Shown: positions 30,741 through 41,632, numbered from the stretch's first letter. The stretch: 64,000 nt of DNA from Lelliottia jeotgali (GCA_002271215.1 CP018628.1:3224001-3288000); one strand, 5' to 3'. The notes: a model not told the origin generated them from the letters alone. Numbers and translations: made by a program.

Positions 30741-32315
30741 TTATTCCCACTCAATCGTCGCTGGTGGTTTACCGCTAATGTCATAAACGACACGGGAAAT
30801 ACCGTTAACTTCATTGATGATGCGGTTGGATACGCGCCCCAGGAAGTCGTACGGCAGGTGCGCCCAGTGAGCGGTCATGAAGTCGATGGTTTCGACGGCG
30901 CGCAGAGAGACAACCCAGTCGTATTTACGACCATCGCCCATTACGCCGACGGAGCGGACTGGCAGGAACACGGTGAACGCCTGGCTCACTTTGTTGTACA
31001 GGTCAGCTTTATGCAGTTCTTCAATGAAGATTGCATCTGCACGACGCAGCAGGTCGCAGTACTCTTTCTTCACTTCGCCCAGCACGCGCACGCCCAGACC
31101 TGGACCCGGGAATGGGTGGCGGTACAGCATGTCGTACGGCAGACCCAGCTCAAGACCGATCTTACGCACTTCGTCTTTGAACAGCTCGCGCAGCGGTTCC
31201 ACCAGACCCATCTTCATCTCTTTCGGCAGGCCGCCCACATTGTGGTGAGATTTGATGACGTGTGCTTTACCGGTTGCGGAGGCAGCGGATTCGATCACAT
31301 CAGGGTAAATGGTACCTTGCGCCAGCCACTTCACGTCTTCCAGACGCAGCGCCTGTTCGTCGAACACTTCAACAAACACGCGACCAATGATTTTACGTTT
31401 GGCTTCAGGATCGTTCTCACCCGCCAGCGCGGAAAGGAAACGCTCTTCGCCTTCGACGTGAACGATGTTCAGACCGAAATGATCGCCGAACATGTCCATG
31501 ACCTGCTGGGCTTCGTTCAGACGCAGCAAACCGTTATCCACGAACACACAGGTCAGGTTTTTGCCGATAGCACGGTGCAGCAGCATCGCGGTCACGGAGG
31601 AGTCAACGCCACCGGACAGGCCAAGAATAACTTTGTCATCGCCGACTTGCTCACGCAGACGAACAATCGCGTCTTCGATGATTTTTGCAGGCGTCCACAG
31701 CGCTTCGCAGCCACAGATTTCACGCACGAAACGCTCGAGCAAACGCTGGCCCTGACGGGTGTGGGTGACTTCCGGGTGGAACTGCACGCCATAGAAGCGT
31801 TTTTCTTCGTTTGCCATAATGGCAAACGGGCAGCTTTCGGTGCTGGCAACGGTCACGAAGTCAGACGGAATGGCGGTCACTTTGTCGCCGTGGCTCATCC
31901 ACACATCCAGCACAGGTTTGCCTTCAGCGGTCAGGGAATCTTCGATCCCGCGAACCAGGGCGCTGTCGGTCAGTACTTCGACCTGCGCGTAACCAAATTC
32001 ACGCTCGTTAGAGGACTCAACGTGGCCGCCCAGCTGCATCGCCATGGTTTGCATGCCGTAGCACACGCCAAATACAGGAACGCCAGCTTCAAACACATAT
32101 TGCGGTGCGCGTGGGCTGTTGTGCTCGGTGGTGCTTTCCGGGCCGCCGGAAAGAATGATGCCGCTTGGGTTGAATTCACGGATTTGTGCTTCCGTGACAT
32201 CCCATGCCCAAAGTTCACAGTAAACGCCGAGTTCGCGCACGCGACGTGCCACCAGCTGTGTGTACTGAGAACCGAAATCCAGGATAAGAATGCGATGTTT
32301 ATGAATGTTTTCCAT
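30741..32315 (-). CDS. guaA: GMP synthase (glutamine-hydrolysing)
   Basis: GuaA aminates XMP to GMP with ATP and glutamine. It has 524 residues (E. coli 525). The class I glutamine amidotransferase domain is at about 8-205 (GVCYGMQ nucleophile Cys near 85; GVQFHPEV). The ATP pyrophosphatase domain has the [11 protein letters not shown]-loop near 230, and a C-terminal dimerisation domain follows. It is downstream of guaB with a 64-base gap containing a hairpin. Confidence 0.98.
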   Translation of the reverse strand: MENIHKHRILILDFGSQYTQLVARRVRELGVYCELWAWDVTEAQIREFNPSGIILSGGPESTTEHNSPRAPQYVFEAGVPVFGVCYGMQTMAMQLGGHVESSNEREFGYAQVEVLTDSALVRGIEDSLTAEGKPVLDVWMSHGDKVTAIPSDFVTVASTESCPFAIMANEEKRFYGVQFHPEVTHTRQGQRLLERFVREICGCEALWTPAKIIEDAIVRLREQVGDDKVILGLSGGVDSSVTAMLLHRAIGKNLTCVFVDNGLLRLNEAQQVMDMFGDHFGLNIVHVEGEERFLSALAGENDPEAKRKIIGRVFVEVFDEQALRLEDVKWLAQGTIYPDVIESAASATGKAHVIKSHHNVGGLPKEMKMGLVEPLRELFKDEVRKIGLELGLPYDMLYRHPFPGPGLGVRVLGEVKKEYCDLLRRADAIFIEELHKADLYNKVSQAFTVFLPVRSVGVMGDGRKYDWVVSLRAVETIDFMTAHWAHLPYDFLGRVSNRIINEVNGISRVVYDISGKPPATIEWE

Positions 32316-32348
32316 TATTGACGCTAATTCCGAGGCAAGTGAAACAAA

Positions 32349-32370
32349 GCGCCCGGCATAAGCCGGGCGC
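32349..32370 (-). repeat. Intercistronic hairpin guaB-guaA
   Basis: GCGCCCGGC / GCCGGGCGC with a 4-base loop lies in the guaB-guaA gap. It has no T-run in the transcribed direction, so it is more likely an RNA stability or processing element than a terminator. Confidence 0.6.
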
Positions 32371-32379
32371 GGAAACTTA

Positions 32380-33846
32380 TCAGGAGCCCAGACGGTAGTT
32401 CGGGGACTCTTTGGTGATCGTCACGTCGTGAACGTGGCTTTCCTGGATACCCGCACCGCTGATACGCACGAATTCCGCTTTAGTACGCAGCAGGTCGATA
32501 GTACCACAGCCGGTCAGGCCCATACAGGAACGCAGGCCGCCCATCTGCTGGTGAATGATCTCTTTCAGACGGCCTTTATACGCCACGCGACCTTCGATAC
32601 CTTCTGGTACCAGTTTGTCAGCGGCGTTGTCGGTCTGGAAGTAACGGTCGGAAGAGCCTTTGGACATCGCGCCCAGGGAACCCATACCACGGTATGATTT
32701 ATAAGAACGGCCCTGGAACAATTCGATTTCGCCAGGAGATTCTTCAGTACCAGCCAGCATGGAACCCACCATCACCGCTGCTGCACCTGCCGCGATCGCT
32801 TTCGCGATGTCGCCGGAGAAACGAATACCGCCGTCGGCGATAACCGGAACACCGGTGCCTTCCAGCGCTTCTACCGCGTCGGAAACCGCAGTGATCTGTG
32901 GAACGCCCACGCCGGTTACGATACGGGTAGTACAGATGGAGCCAGGGCCGATACCCACTTTCACTGCGCTGCAACCCGCTTCTGCCAGGGCACGAGCGCC
33001 TGCGCCAGTCGCCACGTTACCGCCGATGATTTGCAGGTCCGGGTATTTAGCACGGGTATCACGAATACGCTGCAGAACGCCTTCGGAATGACCGTGAGAG
33101 GAGTCAATCAGCAGAACGTCAACGCCTGCTGCAACCAGCGCATCTACGCGCTCTTCATTGCCTGCACCTGCGCCAACCGCTGCACCTACGCGCAGACGGC
33201 CACGTTCGTCTTTACAGGCGTTCGGTTTACGCTCTGCTTTCTGGAAATCTTTCACGGTGATCATGCCACGCAGATGGAAGCCGTTATCCACCACAAGCGC
33301 TTTCTCGACGCGCTTTTCGTGCATTTTAGCCAGCACGACTTCACGGGTTTCGCCTTCACGCACGGTCACAAGACGCTCTTTCGGCGTCATGTACACGCTG
33401 ACAGGCTGGTTCAGGTCGGTCACGAAACGCACGTCACGACCGGTAATGATGCCGACCAGTTCGTTGTCTTCAGTCACAACCGGGTAGCCCGCAAAGCCGT
33501 TACGCTCGGTCAGCGCTTTCACTTCGTGCAGGGTGGTGGTTGGCAAAACGGTCTGTGGGTCGGAGACGATACCGGATTCATGTTTCTTCACGCGGCGAAC
33601 TTCTTCCGCCTGACGCTCGATGGACATGTTTTTGTGAATAAAGCCGATGCCACCTTCCTGTGCCAGGGCGATAGCCAGGCGCGCTTCAGTCACGGTGTCC
33701 ATTGCCGCAGAGAGCATAGGAATGTTCAGACGAATGGTTTTCGTCAACTGCGTGCTGAGATCGGCAGTATTCGGCAGAACGGTGGAATGAGCGGGAACGA
33801 GGAGGACGTCGTCAAACGTCAGTGCTTCTTTAGCGATACGTAGCAT
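32380..33846 (-). CDS. guaB: Inosine-5'-monophosphate dehydrogenase
   Basis: GuaB oxidises IMP to XMP with NAD, the branch point to guanine nucleotides. It has 488 residues from ATG at 33846 ([16 protein letters not shown]), as in E. coli. It is a TIM barrel with two inserted CBS domains (about 93-205). The catalytic cysteine lies in [10 protein letters not shown] (near 305), with the IMP loop [12 protein letters not shown] and the flap arginine region MGSLGAM. The TTG two codons upstream is not conserved. A PurR box lies 52 bases upstream. Confidence 0.98.
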   Translation of the reverse strand: MLRIAKEALTFDDVLLVPAHSTVLPNTADLSTQLTKTIRLNIPMLSAAMDTVTEARLAIALAQEGGIGFIHKNMSIERQAEEVRRVKKHESGIVSDPQTVLPTTTLHEVKALTERNGFAGYPVVTEDNELVGIITGRDVRFVTDLNQPVSVYMTPKERLVTVREGETREVVLAKMHEKRVEKALVVDNGFHLRGMITVKDFQKAERKPNACKDERGRLRVGAAVGAGAGNEERVDALVAAGVDVLLIDSSHGHSEGVLQRIRDTRAKYPDLQIIGGNVATGAGARALAEAGCSAVKVGIGPGSICTTRIVTGVGVPQITAVSDAVEALEGTGVPVIADGGIRFSGDIAKAIAAGAAAVMVGSMLAGTEESPGEIELFQGRSYKSYRGMGSLGAMSKGSSDRYFQTDNAADKLVPEGIEGRVAYKGRLKEIIHQQMGGLRSCMGLTGCGTIDLLRTKAEFVRISGAGIQESHVHDVTITKESPNYRLGS

Positions 33847-33897
33847 GGGCAATATCTCTGACCTGGGTGGTTAAATATTGCCGTGGCATTATACAGA

Positions 33898-33913
33898 GCG
33901 TAACCGATTGCAT
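33898..33913 (-). promoter_or_regulatory. PurR operator of guaBA
   Basis: On the minus strand ATGCAATCGGTTACGC corresponds to the guaB PUR box of E. coli (GCAATCGGTTACGC core), 52 bases upstream of the guaB start. Confidence 0.75.
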
Positions 33914-34005
33914 CCACACTTTTTTATAAAAAATGCTTGCGATTACCTCCGGGCGGGTTACTATCGACTGAATAACTTGCTGATTTAGAATTTGATCCCG
34001 CTCAC

Positions 34006-35379
34006 ATGTTATCCTCTCAGAGCCCCTCAATTTATACCGTAAGCCGCCTCAATCAATCGGTTCGTTTGCTGCTCGAGCAGGAAATGGGACAGGTTTGGAT
34101 CAGCGGAGAAATATCTAATTTCACGCAGCCCTCTTCCGGCCATTGGTACTTTACGCTGAAAGACGACACCGCTCAGGTGCGCTGTGCGATGTTTCGCAAC
34201 AGCAATCGCCGGGTGACGTTCCGCCCTCAGCATGGTCAGCAAGTTCTGGTACGCGCTAATATCACATTGTATGAACCGCGCGGTGATTATCAAATTATCG
34301 TCGAGAGCATGCAGCCTGCGGGCGAAGGGTTGCTGCAACAAAAATACGAGCAACTGAAAGCGACACTTTCCGCAGAAGGCCTGTTCGATCAGCAGTTCAA
34401 GAAAGCACTGCCCTCACCTGCCCATTGCGTGGGGGTGATCACCTCCAAAACCGGTGCGGCGCTGCATGATATTTTGCATGTGCTAAAGCGTCGTGACCCG
34501 TCGCTACCCGTTGTGATTTATCCAACCGCCGTCCAGGGTGATGATGCGCCAGGGCAAATTGTTCGCGCCATTGCGCTGGCAAACGCCCGTCAGGAGTGCG
34601 ATGTCTTAATCGTCGGGCGCGGCGGCGGTTCTCTGGAAGACTTGTGGAGCTTTAACGACGAACGCGTAGCGCGGGCGATTTTCGACAGTCAGATCCCTAT
34701 CGTCAGCGCAGTCGGACATGAAACCGACGTCACCATCGCCGATTTTGTTTCCGATATGCGCGCACCAACACCATCGGCTGCCGCTGAAATCGTCAGCCGG
34801 AACCAGCTGGAACTCTTGCGCCAGTTGCAGAACGGACAGCAGCGTCTGGAGATGGCGATGGACTATTTCCTCGCTAACCGCAATCGTCGTTTCACCCAGC
34901 TTCAACATCGCCTGCAACAGCAGCATCCGCAGCTGCGTCTTGCGCGTCAGCAGACGGTGCTGGAACGTCTGCGCCAGCGGATGAATTTCGCGCTGGATAA
35001 TCAGCTTAAGCGCGCCGTTTCGCGCCAGCAACGCATGACCCAGCGCCTGAATCAGCAAAATCCGCAGCCGCGCATCTACCGTGCACAAACCCGCATGCAG
35101 CAGCTTGAGTATCGTCTGGGCGAGAATATCCGTGCACGTCTGAGCAGCACACGTGAGCGCTTTGGCAACGCGGTGACGCATCTGGAAGCCGTTAGCCCGC
35201 TCTCGACGCTGGCGCGCGGCTACAGCGTGACCACGGCGACCGACGGCACGGTGCTGAAGCAGACCAAACAGGTGAAAGCCGGGGATGTGCTGACCACCCG
35301 TCTGGCCGACGGCTGGGTAGAAAGTGAAGTGAAAGGCATTACGCCCGCCAAAAAGACGCGCAAGAAAAAGGTGGTTTAA
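34006..35379 (+). CDS. xseA: Exodeoxyribonuclease VII large subunit
   Basis: XseA is the catalytic subunit of ExoVII, which degrades single-stranded DNA from both ends. It has 457 residues (E. coli 456). An OB-fold domain lies at about 1-100 ([25 protein letters not shown]). The catalytic domain has [19 protein letters not shown] and [29 protein letters not shown] long coiled-coil region (about 265-370) and a basic tail follow. It is divergent from guaB. Confidence 0.98.
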   Translation: MLSSQSPSIYTVSRLNQSVRLLLEQEMGQVWISGEISNFTQPSSGHWYFTLKDDTAQVRCAMFRNSNRRVTFRPQHGQQVLVRANITLYEPRGDYQIIVESMQPAGEGLLQQKYEQLKATLSAEGLFDQQFKKALPSPAHCVGVITSKTGAALHDILHVLKRRDPSLPVVIYPTAVQGDDAPGQIVRAIALANARQECDVLIVGRGGGSLEDLWSFNDERVARAIFDSQIPIVSAVGHETDVTIADFVSDMRAPTPSAAAEIVSRNQLELLRQLQNGQQRLEMAMDYFLANRNRRFTQLQHRLQQQHPQLRLARQQTVLERLRQRMNFALDNQLKRAVSRQQRMTQRLNQQNPQPRIYRAQTRMQQLEYRLGENIRARLSSTRERFGNAVTHLEAVSPLSTLARGYSVTTATDGTVLKQTKQVKAGDVLTTRLADGWVESEVKGITPAKKTRKKKVV

Positions 35380-35402
35380 CCGGCTTTGACGCATCAGATG
35401 TT

Positions 35403-35470
35403 GCCGGGTGGCGCTTCGCTTACCCAGCCTACAAAGCCCGTAGGCCCGTGCAAGCGAAGCGCCGCCGGGC
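35403..35470. repeat. REP/BIME pair
   Basis: Opposed REP units (GCCGGGTGGCGCTTCGCTTA and GTAGGCCCGTGCAAGCGAAG ends) lie between the convergent xseA and yfgJ genes. Confidence 0.88.
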
Positions 35471-35494
35471 AGTGTTGGCACAATCTGAAATTAT

Positions 35495-35710
35495 TTACAC
35501 CGGCTTAAATTCCACGCGTTTCTTCGAAATCAAACCGTGCCCATTCTGGCAGAAATAATCGACCGCGCCGCAGGCTTTCAACACCTGCAAAGGCTGATGG
35601 CAGTCGGGGCATAGCGCTTGCAGCGCGATATCTTTATCGCATGTTTCGCAGTGCGCCATTCCGTTGACGGGTTCCAGCTCGGAATGACAATCCGGACAGA
35701 TAACAGACAT
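35495..35710 (-). CDS. yfgJ: Zinc-ribbon protein YfgJ
   Basis: This 71-residue protein has three cysteine pairs: CPDCHSEL near 5-8, CETC near 21-24 and CPDC near 34-37, plus a C-terminal Cys in YFCQNGHG. This is the rubredoxin-like double zinc-ribbon pattern of the YfgJ (DUF1407) family. The length equals that of E. coli YfgJ. The function is unknown. Confidence 0.92.
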   Translation of the reverse strand: MSVICPDCHSELEPVNGMAHCETCDKDIALQALCPDCHQPLQVLKACGAVDYFCQNGHGLISKKRVEFKPV

Positions 35711-35752
35711 CGTGACTCCTTAAAAAGTTTTGTAGTTATTTTACCACGCCGC

Positions 35753-36784
35753 TCAGTGCGGGCCACGCAGCAGCTGCTGTAATTCCAGAAGCAATTCGAC
35801 CTCTTCCAGCCGGCGCTGGGTGATGCGGCTCACCTCTTCCGGCGCTCGCTCATACAGGCTCTTCTCCGCCAGGATATGCTCCGCCAGGCAGCGCGCGTAG
35901 ATCGTGCCCGGAAGCGTCCAATGCTGCACGTTTTCACCCTCAATCAACTCAATCACATCCTCAGCGCCGCGCCGGTCATGGCTAATGATTCGGCCATCGC
36001 GCAGATGCAGGCGGAGCCCTTTTTGCCCGCCCGCGGGTCCGGCGTATTTATTCAGCCAGATATCGACTGGAATACCGCTCACGGTCCCCCGAAGCTGCGC
36101 TTCGCCTTCAGCGGTGTGCAGATCGCCTTTGGATATCGGGCGGCCTAGCCTGTCTTTTGCTGAAATTAACTGCAACGACAATTCACCGCTTCCCCCCAGA
36201 CCATGCAGGGTATCGCGCATCATCGCCAGTACGTGAGTACCAATATCGATAATCACGCCGTCAGGATGCTGGAGCTGGCGGGTATCAGGCTCGCCGGTAG
36301 CAAAATTGAGGGCGACAGGCTCCCCCGCCGCGTTGAAGCCGCTTGGCTCCTGGAGAAATCCTTCGATTTTGACAATTTCATCAAGTTGGCCCTGCGCGAT
36401 CTGTATAGCCCCCGTGCGTGCCATCCAGTGATCGAGTGCCAGCACCCGAGAAGCATCCTCCGGCTGCGCCAGCAGATGCTTCAGCCGTTCAACCTGCGTC
36501 AGGCTCGCCACCACCGGTTTTTCCACCACGATTCGCTGGATCGGCGAGGCTAATGCCTGCTCTAACGCGTCGAGGTGATTTAGTGAAGAGGTGGTGATGA
36601 ACAACGTGTCAATTGGGCTCGCCAGCAACTGTTCAAGCGTACGGCAGCGCGTTACGCCTTCCAGTTCACGCTCCGGGCGAATATCAAAACCAAGACAACT
36701 CACAGGCTGGTTAAAAATCTGACGCAATGCCGGTAAATAGGCCGTTTCAACCACCGCACCAAGACCAATAAACCCAAATCGCAT
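35753..36784 (-). CDS. Gfo/Idh/MocA-family NAD(P)-dependent oxidoreductase
   Basis: This 343-residue protein has an N-terminal Rossmann fold (MRFGFIGLGAVVETAYLPAL), the family EKP motif in RIVVEKPVV (near 92-100) and a C-terminal alpha/beta domain. IIDIGTHVLAMMRD (near 187-200) aligns with the DxGxH catalytic segment that ends in the substrate-binding His. Such enzymes oxidise or reduce sugars, inositols and related polyols. No sugar gene is adjacent, so the substrate is open. It lies between yfgJ and der, where E. coli K-12 has no such gene, with 42 bases to yfgJ on the same strand. Confidence 0.85.
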   Translation of the reverse strand: MRFGFIGLGAVVETAYLPALRQIFNQPVSCLGFDIRPERELEGVTRCRTLEQLLASPIDTLFITTSSLNHLDALEQALASPIQRIVVEKPVVASLTQVERLKHLLAQPEDASRVLALDHWMARTGAIQIAQGQLDEIVKIEGFLQEPSGFNAAGEPVALNFATGEPDTRQLQHPDGVIIDIGTHVLAMMRDTLHGLGGSGELSLQLISAKDRLGRPISKGDLHTAEGEAQLRGTVSGIPVDIWLNKYAGPAGGQKGLRLHLRDGRIISHDRRGAEDVIELIEGENVQHWTLPGTIYARCLAEHILAEKSLYERAPEEVSRITQRRLEEVELLLELQQLLRGPH

Positions 36785-36824
36785 TTTCCACTCCGTTCAT
36801 CTGATTGTCGGGCGACAAAAGGCA

Positions 36825-36849
36825 AAAAACCCGACTCAGTCGGGTTTTA
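36825..36849 (-). terminator. Terminator after der
   Basis: AAACCCGA / TCGGGTTT with a 5-base loop is followed on the minus strand by TTTTTTGCC. It lies nine bases beyond the der stop and ends the rodZ-to-der gene series before the oxidoreductase gene. Confidence 0.9.
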
Positions 36850-36857
36850 TTGTGCAA

Positions 36858-38333
36858 TTACTTGCCTTTCTTGATGTGCTTGATCAAACGCTTACGCTTA
36901 CGCATCTGGTTCGGCGTCAGGGTGTTGCGTTTGTTGGCAAACGGGTTTTCCCCTTCCTTAAACTGAATGCGGATAGGGGTACCCATCACGTCCAGCGATT
37001 TACGGAAGTAGTTCATCAGATAACGTTTATAGGAATCTGGCAGGTCTTTCACCTGATTACCGTGAATCACCACGATTGGCGGGTTGTAACCACCGGCGTG
37101 GGCATATTTCAGCTTCACGCGGCGACCGCGAACCAGCGGCGGCTGATGGTCTTCTGCTGCCATCGTCATGATGCGTGTCAGCATCGCCGTGCTCACACGA
37201 CGGGTGGAGCTGTCGTAGGCTTCGCGAACGGATTCGAACAGGTTACCCACGCCGCTGCCGTGCAGTGCGGAAATGAAGTGTACGCGGGCAAAGTCGATGA
37301 AGCCCAGACGGAAGTCCAGCATCTCTTTAACTTGCTCACGCACTTCATTGCTCAGGCCGTCCCACTTGTTGACGACGATAACGAGTGAGCGCCCACTATT
37401 GAGGATAAAGCCCAGCAGGGAAAGGTCCTGATCGGAGATACCTTCACGCGCGTCGATGACCAGCATGACCACGTTGGCATCTTCAATCGCCTGCAGCGTT
37501 TTGATAACAGAGAATTTTTCCACCACATCGGTGATTTTCCCGCGCTTACGCACACCTGCGGTGTCGATAAGCACATACTCGCGCTCATCACGTTCCATCG
37601 GGATGTAAATGCTGTCACGCGTCGTGCCCGGCATGTCGTAGACCACCACGCGGTCTTCGCCGAGGATACGGTTAGTCAGTGTGGACTTACCCACGTTTGG
37701 ACGGCCGACAATCGCAAGTTTGATAGGCAGATCCTGCGGATTGAAATCATCCTCAGGCTCTTCTTCTGCGCCCTCTTGATCGGCTTCGAACTGTGCCCAG
37801 TATTCGGCATCTTCGTCCACTTCTTCCGGCGGGTTCACTTCATCAACCCACGGCAGCAGAACGGTTTCGAGCAGACTGGTAACACCACGACCATGAGACG
37901 CAGCAATCGGGTAGATTTCGCCCAGACCGAGGGCCCAGAAATCAGCCACCGCCTGATCGGCATCAATACCGTCAGTTTTGTTCGCCACCAGGAAGGTTGG
38001 TTTTTCGCGGGAGCGAAGGTGTTTGGCGATAGCCGTATCGGCAGGCATCAGGCCCGCACGTGCGTCTACCATGAACAGAACAATGTCCGCCTCTTCAATC
38101 GCCAGCAGAGATTGCTCTGCCATGCGCGTTTCCACACCGTCTTCTGTCCCGTCGATACCACCGGTATCGATACAGATAAACTCGCGTCCTTCAACTTCAG
38201 CACGACCGTACTTACGGTCACGAGTCAGCCCCGGGAAATCCGCCACCAGCGCATCACGGGTGCGTGTTAAACGGTTAAAAAGAGTGGATTTTCCAACGTT
38301 CGGGCGCCCGACAAGCGCGACCACAGGTACCAT
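36858..38333 (-). CDS. der: Ribosome-associated GTPase Der (EngA)
   Basis: Der is an essential double GTPase for 50S subunit maturation. It has 491 residues from ATG at 38333 ([17 protein letters not shown]), matching E. coli (490). Two G domains are present: G1 GRPNVGKS at about 8-15 with NKTD, and GRPNVGKS at about 210 with NKWD. A C-terminal KH-like domain and basic tail ([15 protein letters not shown]) follow. The 20 extra N-terminal codons of the longer frame run into a hairpin and are not conserved. Confidence 0.97.
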   Translation of the reverse strand: MVPVVALVGRPNVGKSTLFNRLTRTRDALVADFPGLTRDRKYGRAEVEGREFICIDTGGIDGTEDGVETRMAEQSLLAIEEADIVLFMVDARAGLMPADTAIAKHLRSREKPTFLVANKTDGIDADQAVADFWALGLGEIYPIAASHGRGVTSLLETVLLPWVDEVNPPEEVDEDAEYWAQFEADQEGAEEEPEDDFNPQDLPIKLAIVGRPNVGKSTLTNRILGEDRVVVYDMPGTTRDSIYIPMERDEREYVLIDTAGVRKRGKITDVVEKFSVIKTLQAIEDANVVMLVIDAREGISDQDLSLLGFILNSGRSLVIVVNKWDGLSNEVREQVKEMLDFRLGFIDFARVHFISALHGSGVGNLFESVREAYDSSTRRVSTAMLTRIMTMAAEDHQPPLVRGRRVKLKYAHAGGYNPPIVVIHGNQVKDLPDSYKRYLMNYFRKSLDVMGTPIRIQFKEGENPFANKRNTLTPNQMRKRKRLIKHIKKGK

Positions 38334-38358
38334 GTTTGAAGCCTCATAAAATTCAAAG

Positions 38359-38380
38359 AAACGTCGCAGGTGCGACGTTT
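38359..38380. repeat. Perfect hairpin in the der leader
   Basis: AAACGTCGCA, GG, TGCGACGTTT forms a ten-base perfect inverted repeat 26 bases upstream of the der start. It is followed by TTAT on the plus strand and TCTTTG on the minus strand. It could be a second terminator or attenuator between bamB and der. Confidence 0.6.
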
Positions 38381-38392
38381 TTATAAAAGTCA

Positions 38393-38422
38393 AAACGGCC
38401 CCTGAGTTAACAGGAGCCGTTT
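38393..38422 (-). terminator. Terminator-like hairpin after bamB
   Basis: AAACGGC(C)CCTG / CAGGAGCCGTTT with a 6-base loop and one mismatch is followed on the minus strand by TTGACTTTTAT. It lies 22 bases beyond the bamB stop. Confidence 0.75.
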
Positions 38423-38443
38423 ATTATACTACAAACGAGACGA

Positions 38444-39622
38444 TTAACGCGTGATCGCGTAGAGCGTACCGTCTTTTGCCTGGATCAGCAGTTTGCCGTC
38501 AGCCACTACTGCATCGGTCAAGAAACCGGAGCTGTCGACTTTTTCCTGCGCCACGAAGCGACCCGTTTCCGGATCAATCCAGTGCATATAACCTTCGCTA
38601 TCACCCACAACCAGGCTGCCATTATACAGCGCAGGTGCCGTTAACAGGCGGTGTAGCAGATCGCTTTGCGTCCAGAGCGTTACGCCACCATCGGTGTTCA
38701 GCGCCAGCAGGCGATCGTTCTGATCAACGATGTAAATACGATTGCCATCGACGATGAAATCGTTCACAGAACCTAGCTCACGTTTCCACATTACCTGACC
38801 ACTGCGCAGATCCAGCGCCGTCAGGTTACCGTTATAAGCCAGTGCGTAAACGACGTTATCCACGATAACGGGAGTGGTATCCACATCGCTCAGACGATCG
38901 ATTTCAGTCGGGCCAGTGGCCTGAGAGATACGCTGCTGCCAGATCATTTGTCCTTGCTGCATCAGCACGGCGCTCACGCGACCGTTGTCACCGCCGACGA
39001 TTGCTGCACCGAAAGCCGTTGCTGGTGCAGATTCACCGCGCAGAGACAGGGCTGGCATATCCAGGTTGACGGTCCATTTCACTGCGCCGTCAGTTTCGTT
39101 CAGCGCCTGCAGCTGGCCGTTGCTGGTATGAATCAGCACCAGGCCGTCGCTGACAACCGGACGTGACAAGGCTTCGCCCGCAACGCGAGTCTGCCATGCA
39201 ATAGAACCATCGCTGGCGTTCAGTGCATAAACCTGCGCTTTTTCGCTACCGATATAGACATGCCCACCGGCAACGGTCACGCCACCTGAGAGCAGTGCAG
39301 GAGAACGGGAGAACCAACCGTCTTTCTCGGCCAGATTCACAGACCAGACTTCTTTTCCATCATCCGCATTGAACGCACGCACGGTGCCTTTGCGATCGGC
39401 TGCATAAACAACGCTATCAGCATACGCAGGATGCAGGTTGGAATAAAAATCACCAATACCATCACCCACGGAGGAGCTCCACGCGGTTGACGGGGTAAAC
39501 TGGTTTTCAACAGTCGGCAGCGGGGACATTTTTACAACATCTTCTTCGCCACTGAACAGTGAACAGCCACTCAATAACGTAACAGAAAGCAGTCCTGGCA
39601 GAAGTAATTTACGCAATTGCAT
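38444..39622 (-). CDS. bamB: Outer membrane assembly lipoprotein BamB
   Basis: BamB is an eight-bladed beta-propeller lipoprotein that binds the POTRA domains of BamA. It has 392 residues as in E. coli, with a lipobox LLSGC (Cys20) and Ser at +2 for outer-membrane sorting. PQQ-like WD repeats recur through the chain (for example GKEVWSVNL, GSIAWQTRV, GAVKWTVNL, GQVMWKREL). It is 10 bases downstream of yfgM in the hisS-yfgM-bamB series. Confidence 0.98.
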   Translation of the reverse strand: MQLRKLLLPGLLSVTLLSGCSLFSGEEDVVKMSPLPTVENQFTPSTAWSSSVGDGIGDFYSNLHPAYADSVVYAADRKGTVRAFNADDGKEVWSVNLAEKDGWFSRSPALLSGGVTVAGGHVYIGSEKAQVYALNASDGSIAWQTRVAGEALSRPVVSDGLVLIHTSNGQLQALNETDGAVKWTVNLDMPALSLRGESAPATAFGAAIVGGDNGRVSAVLMQQGQMIWQQRISQATGPTEIDRLSDVDTTPVIVDNVVYALAYNGNLTALDLRSGQVMWKRELGSVNDFIVDGNRIYIVDQNDRLLALNTDGGVTLWTQSDLLHRLLTAPALYNGSLVVGDSEGYMHWIDPETGRFVAQEKVDSSGFLTDAVVADGKLLIQAKDGTLYAITR

Positions 39623-39632
39623 CGGGTCCCTC

Positions 39633-40253
39633 TCAGACGGACAAATTATTTATTTTCATCTGCATCATTTCGCTCAGCGCAGGTGAGGCGTTGCTTTTCA
39701 CGCCTGCTTCCCACGCGCTGCGCGCGCCTTGTTTGTCGCCTTTGCTCAACAGCGCTTCACCGCGCAGGTCAGCAACAATGGCTGCAAAACCTTCGCCTTT
39801 CACCGTATCGAGCGTTTTCAGCGCATCATCGGCTTTTTTCTGCTGTACCTGAATACGGGCCAGACGCAGGTTGATCACTGCTTTCAGATTGTCATCGCTG
39901 GCAGCAGCCAGACCTTGAGTCAGCTGGGCAGCCGCTTTATCCAGTTCATTTTTATCAACAAACTGCTGAGCCACTTCAAGTGCAGCCAGTGCACCGTAAG
40001 TATTTTTGTTGTCAGCTGCAAATTTTTCAGCGGCGGCCAGCGTTTGAGGCTGATCGGCGCGAATTGCGCTCACGGTATTTTCATAAGACAGGGAAGCATC
40101 ACGCGCGGAATCAGCCTGATGACTGTTCCAGTAGCGCCAGCCAAGTAGCGCACCAACACCCAAAATCACCCCAACCACCAGGGCTTTGCCATTTTCGGCA
40201 AAGAAGCGTTTGATCGCATCAACCTGGTCGTTTTCGTTCTCGTACATTTCCAC
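39633..40253 (-). CDS. yfgM: Periplasmic TPR protein YfgM
   Basis: YfgM is an inner-membrane protein with a periplasmic TPR-like domain. It associates with PpiD and the SecYEG translocon, and affects RcsB stability in E. coli. It has 206 residues, as in E. coli: a short cytosolic N-terminus (MEMYENENDQVDAIKRFFAENG), one transmembrane helix (about 24-42) and helical repeats from about 60. It lies between hisS and bamB with gaps of 13 and 10 bases. Confidence 0.96.
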   Translation of the reverse strand: MEMYENENDQVDAIKRFFAENGKALVVGVILGVGALLGWRYWNSHQADSARDASLSYENTVSAIRADQPQTLAAAEKFAADNKNTYGALAALEVAQQFVDKNELDKAAAQLTQGLAAASDDNLKAVINLRLARIQVQQKKADDALKTLDTVKGEGFAAIVADLRGEALLSKGDKQGARSAWEAGVKSNASPALSEMMQMKINNLSV

Positions 40254-40266
40254 GCTGTTTTTCCCC

Positions 40267-41541
40267 TTACCAAGTCAAAGTGCGCAAGTGCGCGGCAACG
40301 CTTTCCTGCGTTACGGTTGTTTGCTCACCAGAGCGCAGGTCTTTTACCACCACTTCGCCAGCAGCCACTTCGGACTCGCCCAGCACCAGTGCGATAGTTG
40401 CGCCCCACTTGTCGGCACGGGCAAACTGCTTTTTGAAGTTGCCACCACCGTGGTTGGTCATCAGTTTAACGCCCGGCAGCGCATCGCGCAGACGTTCGGC
40501 AAACTGCATTGCCGCAGACTGCGTATCCGCACCTGAAGCCACCAGGTATATATCGACAACAGATTCTGCTTTAAATTCCGGATTAACTGCCTGAACCAGC
40601 AAAACAAGTCGCTCAAGACCCATCGCGAAGCCCACCGCTGGGGCGGCACGACCGCCGAGCTGTTCAACCAGACCGTCATAACGACCGCCTGCACAGACAG
40701 TACCCTGCGATCCGAGGCTGGTGGTGACCCACTCAAACACGGTGCGGTTGTAGTAATCCAGACCGCGAACCAGACGCTGGTTAACGGTATAGGCAATACC
40801 CGCGTCTTCCAGCAGTTTGCACAGTCCAGCGAAGTGTTCGCGGGAATCTTGATCCAGATAGTCACCCAGCGCCGGAGCATCGTTCAACAGCGCCTGCACT
40901 TCCGGGTTCTTGGAATCCAGAACGCGCAGCGGGTTGCTGTACATGCGGCGCTGGCAGTCTTCATCCAGCTTATCTTTGTGCTGTTCCAGGAACGCGACCA
41001 GCGCATCACGGTAGTTGGCACGCGCTTCGAGGGAACCAATAGAGTTCAGCTCCAGCGCAACGTGCTGGGAAATCCCCAGCTCACGCCACCAGCGCGCAGT
41101 GAGCATGATGAGCTCAGCGTCGATATCCGGCCCTTGCAGGCCAAAGACTTCAACACCCAGCTGATTAAATTGACGGTAACGACCTTTTTGCGGACGTTCG
41201 TGGCGGAACATCGGGCCGATATACCACAGACGCTGCTCCTGATTGTACAGGAGACCATGTTCGATGCCGGCGCGTACACAGCCCGCTGTACCTTCCGGGC
41301 GCAGAGTCAGGCTGTCGCCGTTGCGGTCCTCAAAGGTATACATCTCTTTTTCAACGACGTCAGTGACTTCACCGATCGCGCGTTTGAACAATGGGGTCTG
41401 CTCTACAATCGGCAAACGGATTTCGCTGTAACCGTAGCTGCCGAGCACCTGTTTCAGGGTGCCTTCAATGCGCTGCCAGATGGCGGTTTCGCCAGGCAGA
41501 TAATCGTTCATGCCGCGAATGGCTTGAATGTTTTTTGCCAC
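40267..41541 (-). CDS. hisS: Histidyl-tRNA synthetase
   Basis: HisRS is a class II synthetase of 424 residues, as in E. coli. Motif 2 ([21 protein letters not shown]) and motif 3 ([14 protein letters not shown]) are present, with the histidine-specific [15 protein letters not shown] loop and the C-terminal anticodon-binding domain (about 330-424). It lies 91 bases downstream of ispG. Confidence 0.98.
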   Translation of the reverse strand: MAKNIQAIRGMNDYLPGETAIWQRIEGTLKQVLGSYGYSEIRLPIVEQTPLFKRAIGEVTDVVEKEMYTFEDRNGDSLTLRPEGTAGCVRAGIEHGLLYNQEQRLWYIGPMFRHERPQKGRYRQFNQLGVEVFGLQGPDIDAELIMLTARWWRELGISQHVALELNSIGSLEARANYRDALVAFLEQHKDKLDEDCQRRMYSNPLRVLDSKNPEVQALLNDAPALGDYLDQDSREHFAGLCKLLEDAGIAYTVNQRLVRGLDYYNRTVFEWVTTSLGSQGTVCAGGRYDGLVEQLGGRAAPAVGFAMGLERLVLLVQAVNPEFKAESVVDIYLVASGADTQSAAMQFAERLRDALPGVKLMTNHGGGNFKKQFARADKWGATIALVLGESEVAAGEVVVKDLRSGEQTTVTQESVAAHLRTLTW

Positions 41542-41607
41542 GTTTATTCTCTTTCTATATACAAAAAAGAACCCGAAGATTCATTAATCCAGGGTTCAAT
41601 CATACAT

Positions 41608-41626
41608 GGGAAGCCTTTGGCTTCCC
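41608..41626 (-). repeat. Hairpin between ispG and hisS
   Basis: GGGAAGCC, TTT, GGCTTCCC forms an eight-pair hairpin seven bases beyond the ispG stop. It has no T-run in the minus direction, so it may shape partial readthrough or mRNA stability. Confidence 0.55.
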
Positions 41627-41632
41627 AACACG

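Noticed and set aside
30672..32321. A 549-codon open frame antisense to guaA
   Set aside because: It is an almost exact mirror of guaA, with His/Val/Phe-rich antisense composition and no family resemblance. It is a by-product of the codon bias of guaA.
33031..33843. A 270-codon open frame antisense to guaB
   Set aside because: It mirrors guaB, whose identity is certain; no motif in the antisense product is recognisable.
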